A stretch of 64,000 nucleotides of DNA, taken from Mucilaginibacter frigoritolerans (lineage in GTDB: Bacteria; Bacteroidota; Bacteroidia; Sphingobacteriales; Sphingobacteriaceae). Within the stretch, counting starts at the first letter, position 1. Each line of letters begins with the position of its first letter. Shown here piece by piece: positions 35,541 to 43,753 of the stretch. The DNA lies in assembly GCF_007830615.1 (NCBI RefSeq), contig NZ_VLLI01000004.1, forward strand, positions 186,001 through 250,000, given 5' to 3'. Below the pieces are notes generated by a model that had not been told where the DNA came from, searched no databases, and was given only the letters and a program-made list of their open reading frames with translations. The position numbers and the translations under genes are program-made.

Positions 35541-36626
35541 ATGATAGTTACCAAATCAAAGAGCAAGCTGGTTACCGTGTTGATCCATATTTTAATATGG
35601 TTGGTATTTGGTTTAATGTTTTATACTCAGCCCCTGTCTTGGGGCATAACGGTTCCCGTACAGATATGGGTAAAAAATGCCATAATATTTATTTTACTGG
35701 TAGCTGCCTATTATTTAAATGCTTTTGTATTGGTGCCACGGTTTCTGTTAAAAAATCACACCGGTATTTATCTGCTCACTATTATAAGTATTATAGCATT
35801 GGTGGTAATATTAAATAGCTACGTAGATTACTGGCTTAATGTACGTCAGCTTTTAGACGTGGCCTTCCATAAAATGGGGCCACCAAGGCGCCCGCATGGT
35901 CATCGCCGTGAATGGGATTTGGGTATGATGGGCGCCACAATAGGTACCATTGCGCTGGTTTTAGGCATTAGCACCAGTATTACTACCATTGTGAAATGGC
36001 AGCACGATAAGCAGGCAAATCTTGAAAAAGAACAGGAGCGGGTAAGCTCGGAGCTTTCATTCCTAAAGGCGCAAATTAACCCGCACTTCTTTTTCAATAC
36101 CCTTAATAATATTTATGCGCTTACACTGGTAAATGCTGACACTTCGCGGAAAGCTATTCATCAGTTATCGCGGATGATGCGTTATGTGTTGTATGACAAT
36201 CAAAGCAACACCACCCAGCTTACGCAGGAAATTGCTTTTGTAATGGATTATATCAGCCTGATGCAATTACGGCTTACGGATAAAACAAAAATTAATTTTA
36301 CTTCGCCGCTTAATTTAACCGATATGCCTATTGCACCCATGATATTTTTGCCATTTGTTGAAAATGCTTTTAAACATGGGGTAAGTTCCGTTCAGCCTGG
36401 GTTTATTGATATTAACATCGGTCAGCACGGATCAATTATTGATCTGCATGTGGTTAATTCTGTTTTTAAAGAACAAAGTAATAACTTAGAGGAAGGCAGC
36501 GGTATAGGCCTCAATAATACCCGGAGAAGGCTCGATCTGTTGTATCCCGGCAATTACTCATTAACTATTAATGACGATGTAGACCAGGCAATTTATTCTG
36601 TTCACTTAACTATTACGCTGTCATGA
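35541..36626 (+). CDS. LytS-family membrane histidine kinase
   Basis: 361-residue inner-membrane sensor kinase. Four hydrophobic helices lie in the first ~155 residues (near 13-30, 45-62, 73-95, 128-150), then a short coiled linker, then the His_kinase domain PF06580 with the acceptor motif LKAQINPHFFFNTLNNIYAL and an ATPase domain with FLPFVENAFKHG and GSGIGLNNTRRRLDLLY. There is no recognisable periplasmic sensor domain, so the signal may be membrane-borne. Its stop overlaps the next ATG by 4 bp (36623-36626), coupling it to the LytTR regulator. Confidence 0.93.
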   Translation: MIVTKSKSKLVTVLIHILIWLVFGLMFYTQPLSWGITVPVQIWVKNAIIFILLVAAYYLNAFVLVPRFLLKNHTGIYLLTIISIIALVVILNSYVDYWLNVRQLLDVAFHKMGPPRRPHGHRREWDLGMMGATIGTIALVLGISTSITTIVKWQHDKQANLEKEQERVSSELSFLKAQINPHFFFNTLNNIYALTLVNADTSRKAIHQLSRMMRYVLYDNQSNTTQLTQEIAFVMDYISLMQLRLTDKTKINFTSPLNLTDMPIAPMIFLPFVENAFKHGVSSVQPGFIDINIGQHGSIIDLHVVNSVFKEQSNNLEEGSGIGLNNTRRRLDLLYPGNYSLTINDDVDQAIYSVHLTITLS

Positions 36627-37381
36627 TATTAAACTGCATAGCTGTTGATGACGAACCCCTGGCATTGGGCCTGGTAAGCTCCTTTATTGAGCAAACGCCG
36701 TTTTTAAAACTTGAAGGTAAGTTTGCGAGTGCTGTGGATGCTTTAAAAGCCATCCATTCAAAAAAAATAGATCTGGTTTTTCTGGATATCCAAATGCCCG
36801 ACCTGAACGGTATTGAATTGGCCCGCGTGCTGGACAACAGCAAAAGCAATAAGCCCCGCATTATTTTCACCACTGCATATAACCAATTTGCGCTGGAAGG
36901 CTATAAGGTTGATGCTTTGGATTATCTGCTGAAGCCCTTTAATTACGAAGAGTTTTTGCATGCGGCCAACAAAGCCCTGGCTTATTGCGAATTGCTCCAA
37001 AAATCAACCGCTGCGGTAAATGCTCCAACTGCTTCAACTACTGCTGAAGAGCATATCGAAAATGAATATTTATTTCTAAAGGTAGAGTATCAGCTGGTGC
37101 GCATAGCCCTGAGTGATATCCTTTATATTGAAGGATTGAAAGATTATGTTAAAGTTTGGCTGAAAAGTGCCGAAAAACCTGTGTTATCACTTACCAGTTT
37201 AAAATCGCTTGAAGAAAAATTACCAGGCAAGCGTTTTATGCGTGTACACCGGTCCTTTATTGTTTCTCTTGATAAAATTAATTCCATTACCCGCAATGCT
37301 TTGCAGATAGGGAAGGTCAATATCACCGTGGGCGATCAGTATAAAGAAGCGTTTAGCGGGTTTTTGAGTAAATGGGTATAA
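36623..37381 (+). CDS. LytTR-family response regulator
   Basis: 252-residue DNA-binding regulator. Receiver domain residues 1-120 with D9/D10, phospho-acceptor D55 in VFLDIQMPD, TTAYNQFALEGYKVDALDYLLKPF. LytTR DNA-binding domain from about 150 (FLKVEYQLVRIALSDILYIEGLKDY, RVHRSFIVSLDKI). Coupled to the LytS-type kinase. LytTR regulators bind pairs of short direct repeats; the divergent barrel gene at 32373 is the obvious candidate target, though I could not pick out a clear repeat pair in the 35226-35540 gap. Confidence 0.93.
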   Translation: MILNCIAVDDEPLALGLVSSFIEQTPFLKLEGKFASAVDALKAIHSKKIDLVFLDIQMPDLNGIELARVLDNSKSNKPRIIFTTAYNQFALEGYKVDALDYLLKPFNYEEFLHAANKALAYCELLQKSTAAVNAPTASTTAEEHIENEYLFLKVEYQLVRIALSDILYIEGLKDYVKVWLKSAEKPVLSLTSLKSLEEKLPGKRFMRVHRSFIVSLDKINSITRNALQIGKVNITVGDQYKEAFSGFLSKWV

Positions 37382-37385
37382 AAAA

Positions 37386-37416
37386 GGTGTCATCCTTTTA
37401 AAGAATGACACCCTGT
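37386..37416. terminator. Bidirectional terminator
   Basis: GGTGTCAT (37386-37393) and ATGACACC (37405-37412) arms with A-run and T-run on the outer sides, between the LytTR gene and pstS. Confidence 0.8.
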
Positions 37417-37436
37417 TTTATATGTTTCTTGTTGCA

Positions 37437-38534
37437 TTATGGCAACAATGGCTTCCCGTCATAAGTGGCCGATTTTAATATTTTTTCGGCAACTGTTACC
37501 GCCGCCGGCGAAAGCGGGGCATAGTTTAAGTCTTTACAATATTTTTGCCCTTCGTGAATGTTCCACCAAAGTAGTTTGACTACTTTTTGTGCCCTGTCTA
37601 ATGTTCTGCCGGTATAGTTTTGCTCTTTATAAATTAGGGCCCAGGTAAAGCCGCTGATAGGATAACCATTAGCAGCATCAGTATTACTTAATAAAACCTT
37701 GGCATCATCGGGTATTGTTATATTACCCGCAGCACTGGTCGATTCAACCGAAGGTTTTATAAAATTGCCGCTTTTGTTTTGCAGGTCAGCAAAAGTCATC
37801 TTGTTTTGAATAGCATATGATAGCTCAATATAACCAATAGCACCCGGAGTTTGCTTAATTAAGCCTGCTACTCCTTCGTTTCCCTTGCCGCCAATACCCA
37901 CCGGCCAGTTAATAGCCGAACCCTTACCCGGGCTGGTATTCCACGCTGCACTTACTTTTGATAAATAGGTGGTGAAAATATTGGTGGTTCCGCTGCCATC
38001 ACTGCGGTGTGCTATAAATATTCCGGTTTCGGGCAGGGTTACACCCTGATTTACTTTGGCAATTTGCGGATCGTTCCATTTGGTGATCTTCCCTAAAAAT
38101 ATGTTGGCCAAAACATCAGGACTTAGTTTTAAGGTTGATTTTACTTCGGGCAGATTATAACTGATTACCACAGCGCCCGAGCACATGGGGATATGTAAAA
38201 CATCGGCTCCCATTTTTTTAGTTTGATCGTCATTTAACGGGGCATCTGAGTCGCCAAAGTCAATGGTTTTATTAGTAAGCTGTAAAATTCCGCCGCCCGA
38301 TCCTATAGACTGGTAGTTAACCTTAATGCCGGTTTCTGTATTGTATTGTGCAAAGAGTTTTGAAAACAGCGGGTAAACAAAAGTACTGCCCGCACCCAGC
38401 AAAGTATTTGCATCACTGCCTGATGATGCAGTTGAATTTGAGGTGCTGTCTGTAGCTGATTTGTTGCTGTTCCCACTACATCCCGCAAAAATTGCGGTAG
38501 TAAGAACAAGCGCTGCCAATGCTAATTTTTTCAT
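37437..38534 (-). CDS. pstS: Phosphate-binding lipoprotein PstS, orphan
   Basis: 365-residue periplasmic phosphate-binding protein of the Pst ABC importer. The start at 38534 (MKKLALAALV) gives a proper lipoprotein signal with lipobox IFAGC (C19); an upstream in-frame ATG at 38645 adds 37 unlikely residues. A Ser/Thr/Asn linker follows, then the PstS fold: LLGAGSTFVYPLFSKLF, SIGSGGGI, DFGDSDAPL, FIAHRSDGSGTTNIFT. These are the phosphate-contact segments. In many genomes pstCAB and phoU follow; here the gene is alone, facing the LytTR gene across a terminator. It fits the phosphorus theme of the 1671-17297 locus but lies 20 kb away. Confidence 0.92.
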   Translation of the reverse strand: MKKLALAALVLTTAIFAGCSGNSNKSATDSTSNSTASSGSDANTLLGAGSTFVYPLFSKLFAQYNTETGIKVNYQSIGSGGGILQLTNKTIDFGDSDAPLNDDQTKKMGADVLHIPMCSGAVVISYNLPEVKSTLKLSPDVLANIFLGKITKWNDPQIAKVNQGVTLPETGIFIAHRSDGSGTTNIFTTYLSKVSAAWNTSPGKGSAINWPVGIGGKGNEGVAGLIKQTPGAIGYIELSYAIQNKMTFADLQNKSGNFIKPSVESTSAAGNITIPDDAKVLLSNTDAANGYPISGFTWALIYKEQNYTGRTLDRAQKVVKLLWWNIHEGQKYCKDLNYAPLSPAAVTVAEKILKSATYDGKPLLP

Positions 38535-38727
38535 AACGATGGTTTGATTTTTAAACAATGATTTTGGTTTACAACAATTAAGGTAAGTATTTAGTGTTGC
38601 CGGCCTGTGTTTTATTTTCAACATACTGTATAAATAATTATGCATGCATAGTATTTTTGGGGAAGGAAATCATGATTTAACTGTGATATTTCGTTTGTTT
38701 TAAAAAAAATCAGAATAGGAAAATTAT

Positions 38728-38759
38728 TATCAAACTGATAAAAAGGTATCAAACTGATA
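38728..38759. promoter_or_regulatory. Tandem palindromic operator-like repeats upstream of pstS
   Basis: Two exact copies of TATCAAACTGATA (38728-38740 and 38747-38759), period 19 bp. Each is itself an inverted repeat (TATCA/TGATA). They lie in the 441-bp gap between the divergent pstS and a small membrane gene, in which no other gene is certain. Confidence 0.6.
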
Positions 38760-38859
38760 GGTTAAAATGGGCATCCCGATAAAATTTATAAGCTAAGAAT
38801 GCCTTTATTGATAATTTAAAAGTAATGTTTGCGCTCTATGAAATAATTTGGCATTGATT

Positions 38860-38867
38860 TAGCTTTG
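38860..38867 (+). promoter_or_regulatory. -7 promoter box
   Basis: TAGCTTTG, a full match to TAnnTTTG, about 109 bases before the start codon of the small membrane protein gene. Confidence 0.45.
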
Positions 38868-38975
38868 TAATGCACGATGGCACTGGTCCTGAAGTAATTA
38901 AACCAGGAAACTATTTTCCTCGTATTTAAATTAAGGAAAGCGCTCTCGCTATTTTGTTTACTTAGTTTGGAAATT

Positions 38976-39170
38976 ATGCTTATTGATCTATTAAAAATCT
39001 GCGCCCTGATGACGGTTATACTTTTGCCTTTATTTTATCCGGTAAAAAAGAAAGCCAGAGCAATCAGAATACCTAAAAATTACAATGATACCTCCGATTC
39101 CAGATATGCCGTAAATGAGCATGGTTACCTCGAAGAGATCCATAATGATAAGTTATCCAGCCACGCGTAA
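38976..39170 (+). CDS. Small single-pass membrane protein
   Basis: 64 residues: one membrane helix at the N-terminus (LLKICALMTVILLPLFYPV), a basic stop-transfer patch (KKKARAIRIPK) and a polar cytoplasmic tail with NDTSDSRYAVNEHGYLEEI. The ATG at 38976 is preferred over a TTG at 38967. It ends at a strong terminator and is divergent from pstS. Function unknown; not recognised. Confidence 0.55.
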   Translation: MLIDLLKICALMTVILLPLFYPVKKKARAIRIPKNYNDTSDSRYAVNEHGYLEEIHNDKLSSHA

Positions 39171-39185
39171 TAACTAACAGGTATA

Positions 39186-39220
39186 AAAAAGCCTCTCTGG
39201 AAAATTCAGGGAGGCTTTTT
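39186..39220 (+). terminator. Strong terminator
   Basis: AAAAAGCCTCTCTG and CAGGGAGGCTTTTT arms (one mismatch) after the small membrane gene. Confidence 0.88.
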
Positions 39221-39228
39221 TGTGAGGT

Positions 39229-39316
39229 AGCCTCACCCAACCCTCTCCGGAAGGAGAGGGCTTTAAAAAAGTGCGAAGCTTAAGTCCTCCCTACCGGGGA
39301 GGATTTAGAAAGGGCT
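39229..39316. repeat. R2 interspersed repeat; contains the end of the GH130 gene
   Basis: Starts AGCCTCACCCAACCCT and ends in a CTACCGGGGAGGATTTAG...GGGCT arm. The minus-strand stop codon TAG of the GH130 gene is at 39291-39293, inside the repeat. Confidence 0.85.
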
Positions 39317-40313
39317 GTCTCAACAACTCCTCAGTCAACCCCTTTAAACTTACCGATGCACAGGCTATCAATTCATCGGCAGCACCATAATAAATGTAAA
39401 GTTGGTCGCCTTCCAAAACTGTTCCGGTAGGGAAGCATACATCATCTACATCGCCGCCTGCAAGTTCATAATCCTGGTCGGGTTTAAAGAGGGGATATGG
39501 CAGCCGCGCAATTTCTTTACCCGGGTCATTAAGCTCCATTAATGCTGCACAGCACGAATATTCATAATTTCCATGTACTCTTTTTACCCCATGGTAAAGC
39601 ACCAGCCAACCATGTTCCGTTTCAATAGGAGGGCAACCGCTACCCACATATTCAGCCTCATGCGGGTATTGTGATGATAAAAAAATATGATCTTTCAGGC
39701 GGGAGAAATAATTGATCCAAAAATCGTCGGTAAGATCCGAAAGTTCTTTTACAGCAGTGATTTGAATATCTGGCTTAATGCGGTGTGTAAATACCAGTTT
39801 GCCATTTATTCTCCGCGGAAAAAACACCAGGTCTTTATCTGCAAGGATATTGGCGCCTTCATTATAAACCAGGTATTTTTTATTCAGGTTGATATTGTTT
39901 TGTGTAAGCAAATCAAAATCAGTATAAGTTATTTTAGGGACGATAATTCCCTGCTTTTTAAAGTTGACCAGATCTGTTGATGTAGCTAGTGCTCCCAACG
40001 CATTATCACCATCAAAAGCTACGTAGGTAAGATAATAAACCCCATCAATTTGTACTATACGCGGATCCTCTGTTCCGTGTTTCTCATAATCAAATTCGGG
40101 TGATAGTATGGGTTTCTCCCAGCGTTCTTTTATAGTTAAGGGGCTATCCATGTTACAATAGCCTATGCTGGAGTAATTTTTAATGTGTACTGCCCGATAA
40201 AAAATATGGATTAGATCCCCTTCCTTTATAACGGCAGGATTCAGCACACTTTCGTTTTCAAAACTCAGCTCCGTTTTGCGGAATATTACACCTTCTTTTT
40301 TTGCTTTGATCAT
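39291..40313 (-). CDS. GH130-family beta-mannoside phosphorylase-like enzyme
   Basis: 340-residue cytoplasmic five-bladed propeller of glycoside hydrolase family 130, which phosphorolyses beta-mannosides to mannose-1-phosphate, or in some groups hydrolyses them. HGTEDPRIVQIDGVYYLTY is the signature block with the catalytic Asp. SGCPPIETEHGWLVLYHGV and DDVCFPTGTVLEG follow. The last residues (FLNPPR) and the stop are encoded by an R2 repeat, so the native C-terminus was replaced. It lies 31 bp downstream of the PMM-like HAD gene and close to the phosphomannose isomerase, so mannose-1-phosphate could pass to mannose-6-phosphate and fructose-6-phosphate. Confidence 0.87.
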   Translation of the reverse strand: MIKAKKEGVIFRKTELSFENESVLNPAVIKEGDLIHIFYRAVHIKNYSSIGYCNMDSPLTIKERWEKPILSPEFDYEKHGTEDPRIVQIDGVYYLTYVAFDGDNALGALATSTDLVNFKKQGIIVPKITYTDFDLLTQNNINLNKKYLVYNEGANILADKDLVFFPRRINGKLVFTHRIKPDIQITAVKELSDLTDDFWINYFSRLKDHIFLSSQYPHEAEYVGSGCPPIETEHGWLVLYHGVKRVHGNYEYSCCAALMELNDPGKEIARLPYPLFKPDQDYELAGGDVDDVCFPTGTVLEGDQLYIYYGAADELIACASVSLKGLTEELLRQPFLNPPR

Positions 40314-40344
40314 AATTTATAGTAGTGCTTGGGGTCAGAGAATT

Positions 40345-41115
40345 TTAAAACCCTTTTTTAAAATGACCGTCATCATCCAAACAAGCTATAATACCTTCAA
40401 TAACGGTTTTTGTTTCGTTTGGATCTTTAACCCTGATAGAAAAAGTGCCGGCCTCTTTTGCCGGATAATCATTCCCTCCCGGAAAAATAGCATCGCCAAT
40501 AAATATCATCTGGCTTATTTTTATATCCAGTACATCGCGCAGTTTATGGATGCCATATTTTTTGTCGATCCCTTTTTTAGTAACATCAATAGATGTGGCA
40601 CCACCCAGGTTTACGGCAAACTCCGGAATCATTTTCTCTAGGTGTTTCTTTATTTTATCACGCTTTTTAAAATCAGGATCGTACTTTTTCTTTTCATCCA
40701 ATGGTGCCTCCTGTCCCAATGCCGAATAGGTAACCTGGCTCCCCCTGTCCTCAACGGTTTCGCCCCAGGTTTTGGTAGCTTTAAAGCCCGAGTCATCAAC
40801 CGCTTTATTTAGTGAAGCAATAATTTTCTCCTTTTCGGCATCCGTAAAGTTTTCGGCATATAATAGCTTCCACTCTTTTTTATATTGATAGTATTTGGTT
40901 CCGCAGGTAGGTAAAATAGACAGGTTTTTGAGCTTTTTTCCTTTAGGCAGATGGCTGAGCACCTGTTTCTCAAATTGAGGCCAATCTCCTCCCGAAATGA
41001 TGGCTACTTTGGCAACCGTTAACAAGGCAGCAAGCCTTTCGGACATATCTTTATCAATAGCCGCCTTACTTTCGGCAAGTGTGCCGTCAAGGTCAAAAAC
41101 AATTAGTTTCTTCAT
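40345..41115 (-). CDS. Phosphomannomutase-like HAD-IIB hydrolase
   Basis: 256-residue HAD protein with a type IIB cap resembling eukaryotic-type phosphomannomutase. D8 and D10 in VFDLDGTLAES are the catalytic pair; AIISGGDWPQFEKQVL and the C-terminal KYGIHKLRD...MIFIGDAIFPGGNDYPAKEAG carry the remaining motifs. ALGQEAPLDEKKKYDPD sits where PMM has its cap-core hinge motif. It may interconvert mannose-1- and mannose-6-phosphate or act as a phosphatase; activity cannot be decided here. Between GH130 and phosphomannose isomerase genes, same strand, so a mannose role is likely. Confidence 0.82.
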   Translation of the reverse strand: MKKLIVFDLDGTLAESKAAIDKDMSERLAALLTVAKVAIISGGDWPQFEKQVLSHLPKGKKLKNLSILPTCGTKYYQYKKEWKLLYAENFTDAEKEKIIASLNKAVDDSGFKATKTWGETVEDRGSQVTYSALGQEAPLDEKKKYDPDFKKRDKIKKHLEKMIPEFAVNLGGATSIDVTKKGIDKKYGIHKLRDVLDIKISQMIFIGDAIFPGGNDYPAKEAGTFSIRVKDPNETKTVIEGIIACLDDDGHFKKGF

Positions 41116-41132
41116 GTATTTTTATTATTAAT

Positions 41133-41229
41133 AGCCCCCTCTAAATCTCCCCCGGTAGGGGAGACTTTGGCTTGGATCACGTTTATTTTTTTTTAAGTCC
41201 TCCCTACCGGGGAGGATTTAGGTGGGGCT
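41133..41229. repeat. R2 interspersed repeat, full copy
   Basis: AGCCCCCTCTAAATCTCCCC at one end and GGATTTAGGTGGGGCT at the other, each end also forming its own GGTAGGGGAG or CTACCGGGGAG hairpin. Between the HAD and isomerase genes. Confidence 0.88.
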
Positions 41230-41241
41230 GACTCAATGATA

Positions 41242-42231
41242 TTATTCTGGCAAAGCTAGTTCAAGCAGGATAATTTCACCCTTGGGTACAAACGGGCATG
41301 CACCAATAGATGCAGGTAAAAGCATCACATCTCCCTTTTTTAGTGAATAAAAGTCACTATTATGTTCCAGATCGCCCTTGCCGTCAACACAGATCAAAAC
41401 ATGGGGTGTGGCTTCTTTGCCAACCATAAAGGGAAGCTCGCCGGTTATTCTGCACAAATCAAAATGTTCATTCCGGATCACTATCTCTCTTTGCACCGGA
41501 ACCTCACTTTTTATAACTAGAGTAACTGGTTTTATATCAGTTTTATTAAAATCAATGCAGGCAATGGCTTTATCAACCTGTAAATCGCGTGGTTTGCCTG
41601 TTTTTTCATCAATGCGGTCCCAGTCGTACAGGCGGTAAGTAACATCACTGTTTTCCTGTACCTCAAAAACCACCACATCGCCAAGCGTATGCACCGTGCC
41701 TGCTTTTATGAGTACGCTATCACCAATAACCGGGGTAAAATGTGCCAAATCATCGGCCACTTTATGTTCATCCAGTTTTGCCCTCAGTTTTTGTTCTGTA
41801 GTGCCAGGTTTCAAACCGGCATAAATAATGGCTTTATCACCTGTTTCCAACACCACCCAGGCCTCTGTTTTACCACTTTCGCCCTTGGGGATATATGCTG
41901 TCAAATCATCAGAAGGATGTACCTGCACAGAAAGCACCTGTTGACAATCTAAAAACTTAAGCAATAACGGGAAGCGTTTAAACTGGCCGGCAAACTTGCC
42001 CATCAGTTTTTCGGGAGCGTTTTCCATTAGCCATTTAATGGTTTTCCCTTTCAGTTTTCCATAGCTTACTTTACTTGGCTGATCATCACGATCACTTAAA
42101 ATCCAGGCTTCGCCTATAGGGTCCTTAGGTGGTAAGGGTTTTGATAGTAGATTTTCGAGCCTGCGGCCGCCCCAAATGCGGTACTGATAAATAGGCTCAA
42201 ACTTTAACGGATATAAGGTTACTTGCTCCAT
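41242..42231 (-). CDS. manA: Mannose-6-phosphate isomerase, type I
   Basis: 329-residue cupin-fold zinc isomerase interconverting mannose-6-phosphate and fructose-6-phosphate. Opening PIYQYRIWGGRRLENLL; zinc-site block QVLSVQVHPSDDLTAYIPKG then GKTEAWVV; LIKAGTVHTLGDVVVFEVQ with another zinc histidine, and the Arg-containing YRLYDWDRID. The size fits the short bacterial type I form. Same strand as, and 126 bp upstream of, the PMM-like gene, with an R2 repeat in the gap. Supplies fructose-6-phosphate to glycolysis, where the aldolase encoded 344 bp upstream also acts. Confidence 0.92.
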   Translation of the reverse strand: MEQVTLYPLKFEPIYQYRIWGGRRLENLLSKPLPPKDPIGEAWILSDRDDQPSKVSYGKLKGKTIKWLMENAPEKLMGKFAGQFKRFPLLLKFLDCQQVLSVQVHPSDDLTAYIPKGESGKTEAWVVLETGDKAIIYAGLKPGTTEQKLRAKLDEHKVADDLAHFTPVIGDSVLIKAGTVHTLGDVVVFEVQENSDVTYRLYDWDRIDEKTGKPRDLQVDKAIACIDFNKTDIKPVTLVIKSEVPVQREIVIRNEHFDLCRITGELPFMVGKEATPHVLICVDGKGDLEHNSDFYSLKKGDVMLLPASIGACPFVPKGEIILLELALPE

Positions 42232-42365
42232 GTTTTTAATTCATTAAGGTAACAAGGAATAAAGGGTTTAGTTTTAGTGAGAGAGGTCTTAAGTCTGGAG
42301 TTTTTAGTCTGAAGTCTTTTTATGACACTAACATGGAAGTCAATTTATTTTTCGAATCGCCATAA

Positions 42366-42535
42366 TTACCTTCTTTGCGCGGAGCGGAGAGAAGGTCGAC
42401 CATCCGCCTAAAGGCGGAGAACGTCGGGATGAGTCAATACGCCAATGCATTTACGTTAACGCCGCTCGCAGAGTAGACTCACCCGAATATCGCTACGCTC
42501 GTTCACCCTCTTTTTTGCAAGCAAAAAAGAGGGTT
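42366..42535 (-). repeat. R1 interspersed repeat, full copy, reversed
   Basis: Minus-strand reading gives a CCCTCTTTTTTGC...GCAAAAAAGAGGG hairpin, GTTAACGTAAATGCATTG, GACTCATCCCGACGTTC and a final ACCTTCTCTCCGC...GCAAAGAAGGT hairpin. It fills most of the 343-bp gap between the isomerase and aldolase genes. Confidence 0.88.
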
Positions 42536-42574
42536 GAAAAAATTACTTCAGACTAAAGACTCCGTACTCAAAAC

Positions 42575-43594
42575 CTAGGCTTCCATTTGCGGCGTATACT
42601 CTCCACGACGGGCAGCATTGACTAAGCTGGCGCGGAAGTGAAGCATTTTTTGAGCCTTTTCTACATTTTCATCTTTACCTCTCCATAAATCCATTACTGG
42701 TTGTTGTATAGCGCGGGAATAGGAGAAAGTAAGTCCCCATGGCAATTTGCCTTTATACAATTTATGCATGGCGTTAAGGTGAGCTGCTCCATCCGCAGGT
42801 GATTGACCGCCTGATAAAAATGCCACTCCCGGAACCGCCGCAGGGACAGTTTCCAACAGGCAGGTTACGGTTGCATGGGCTACCTCATCAATAGTGGCAT
42901 GCTTTGGTGCATCAAAAGCCGGTATAACCATATTAGGTTTAAGCACCAGGGCTTCTAAATCAACATTTTGAGTATACAACTGGTGGAAAAGTTCGTGCTG
43001 CACATTTCTGGTCACCTCAAAACATCTTTCTAAACTGTGCGATCCATCCATCAGTACTTCTGGTTCTACAATAGGTACAATTCCGGCTTGCTGGCACATG
43101 GCAGCATAACGGGCCAGGGTATGCATATTGGCTTCAATAGCACCACGCGTTGGTATAGTTGCACCAATAGTAATTACTGCGCGCCATTTAGCAAAACGGG
43201 CACCCAATTGGTAATATTTAGCCAAACGATCATCCAGACCATCCAAACCTGCAGTGATTTTTTCGCCGGGGAAACCTGCCAGATTTATGGTGCCTTCATC
43301 AACCTTTATGCCGGGTATGATGCCTGCTTCTTTCAGTTTATCAATAAATAAAACACCATCCTTAGTTGCCTGATAAATGGTTTCATCATATAAAATGGCC
43401 CCGCTTAAACAATCACCCAATTTGGGCGTAGTTACAATTAATTCACGGTAGGCACGGCGATATTCAATGGTTTGGGGGATACCCGCTTCAGCAAAGCGTT
43501 TGTTGCAGGTGCTGGTACTTTCGTCCATAGCCAGCAGGCCCTTATCGCCCGCAAAAAGTGCGTTTGCGGTATTGATCAATTCTTGTGTTTTCAT
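42575..43594 (-). CDS. Class I fructose-bisphosphate aldolase
   Basis: 339-residue Schiff-base aldolase splitting fructose-1,6-bisphosphate into glyceraldehyde-3-phosphate and dihydroxyacetone phosphate. It has the animal/plant-like class I form: KGLLAMDESTSTCNKRF, FAKWRAVITIG, PIVEPEVLMDGSH, the Schiff-base lysine in ALVLKPNMV, and VAFLSGGQSPADGAA for phosphate binding. Length is slightly short of the eukaryotic enzyme at the C-terminal tail. Class I aldolases of this form are widespread in Bacteroidota. It precedes the mannose genes on the same strand but with a 343-bp, R1-containing gap, so shared transcription is doubtful. Confidence 0.93.
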   Translation of the reverse strand: MKTQELINTANALFAGDKGLLAMDESTSTCNKRFAEAGIPQTIEYRRAYRELIVTTPKLGDCLSGAILYDETIYQATKDGVLFIDKLKEAGIIPGIKVDEGTINLAGFPGEKITAGLDGLDDRLAKYYQLGARFAKWRAVITIGATIPTRGAIEANMHTLARYAAMCQQAGIVPIVEPEVLMDGSHSLERCFEVTRNVQHELFHQLYTQNVDLEALVLKPNMVIPAFDAPKHATIDEVAHATVTCLLETVPAAVPGVAFLSGGQSPADGAAHLNAMHKLYKGKLPWGLTFSYSRAIQQPVMDLWRGKDENVEKAQKMLHFRASLVNAARRGEYTPQMEA

Positions 43595-43753
43595 AGGATA
43601 ATAATGCTTCTATTGGGTTGCCGGTATGCATCCGGACTGATTTTTATTAAACAATGTCAAGTTAATAAGTTTGCTTTTAGTTTTTAACATAAAAACAATC
43701 ATTTTACAATTTAATAGCAAGAAGCATATTATCAACAATAATTAATATAGGAA

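Noticed and set aside
38535..38645. 37-residue extension of PstS to 38645
   Set aside because: It would bury the lipoprotein signal peptide, which begins properly at 38534.
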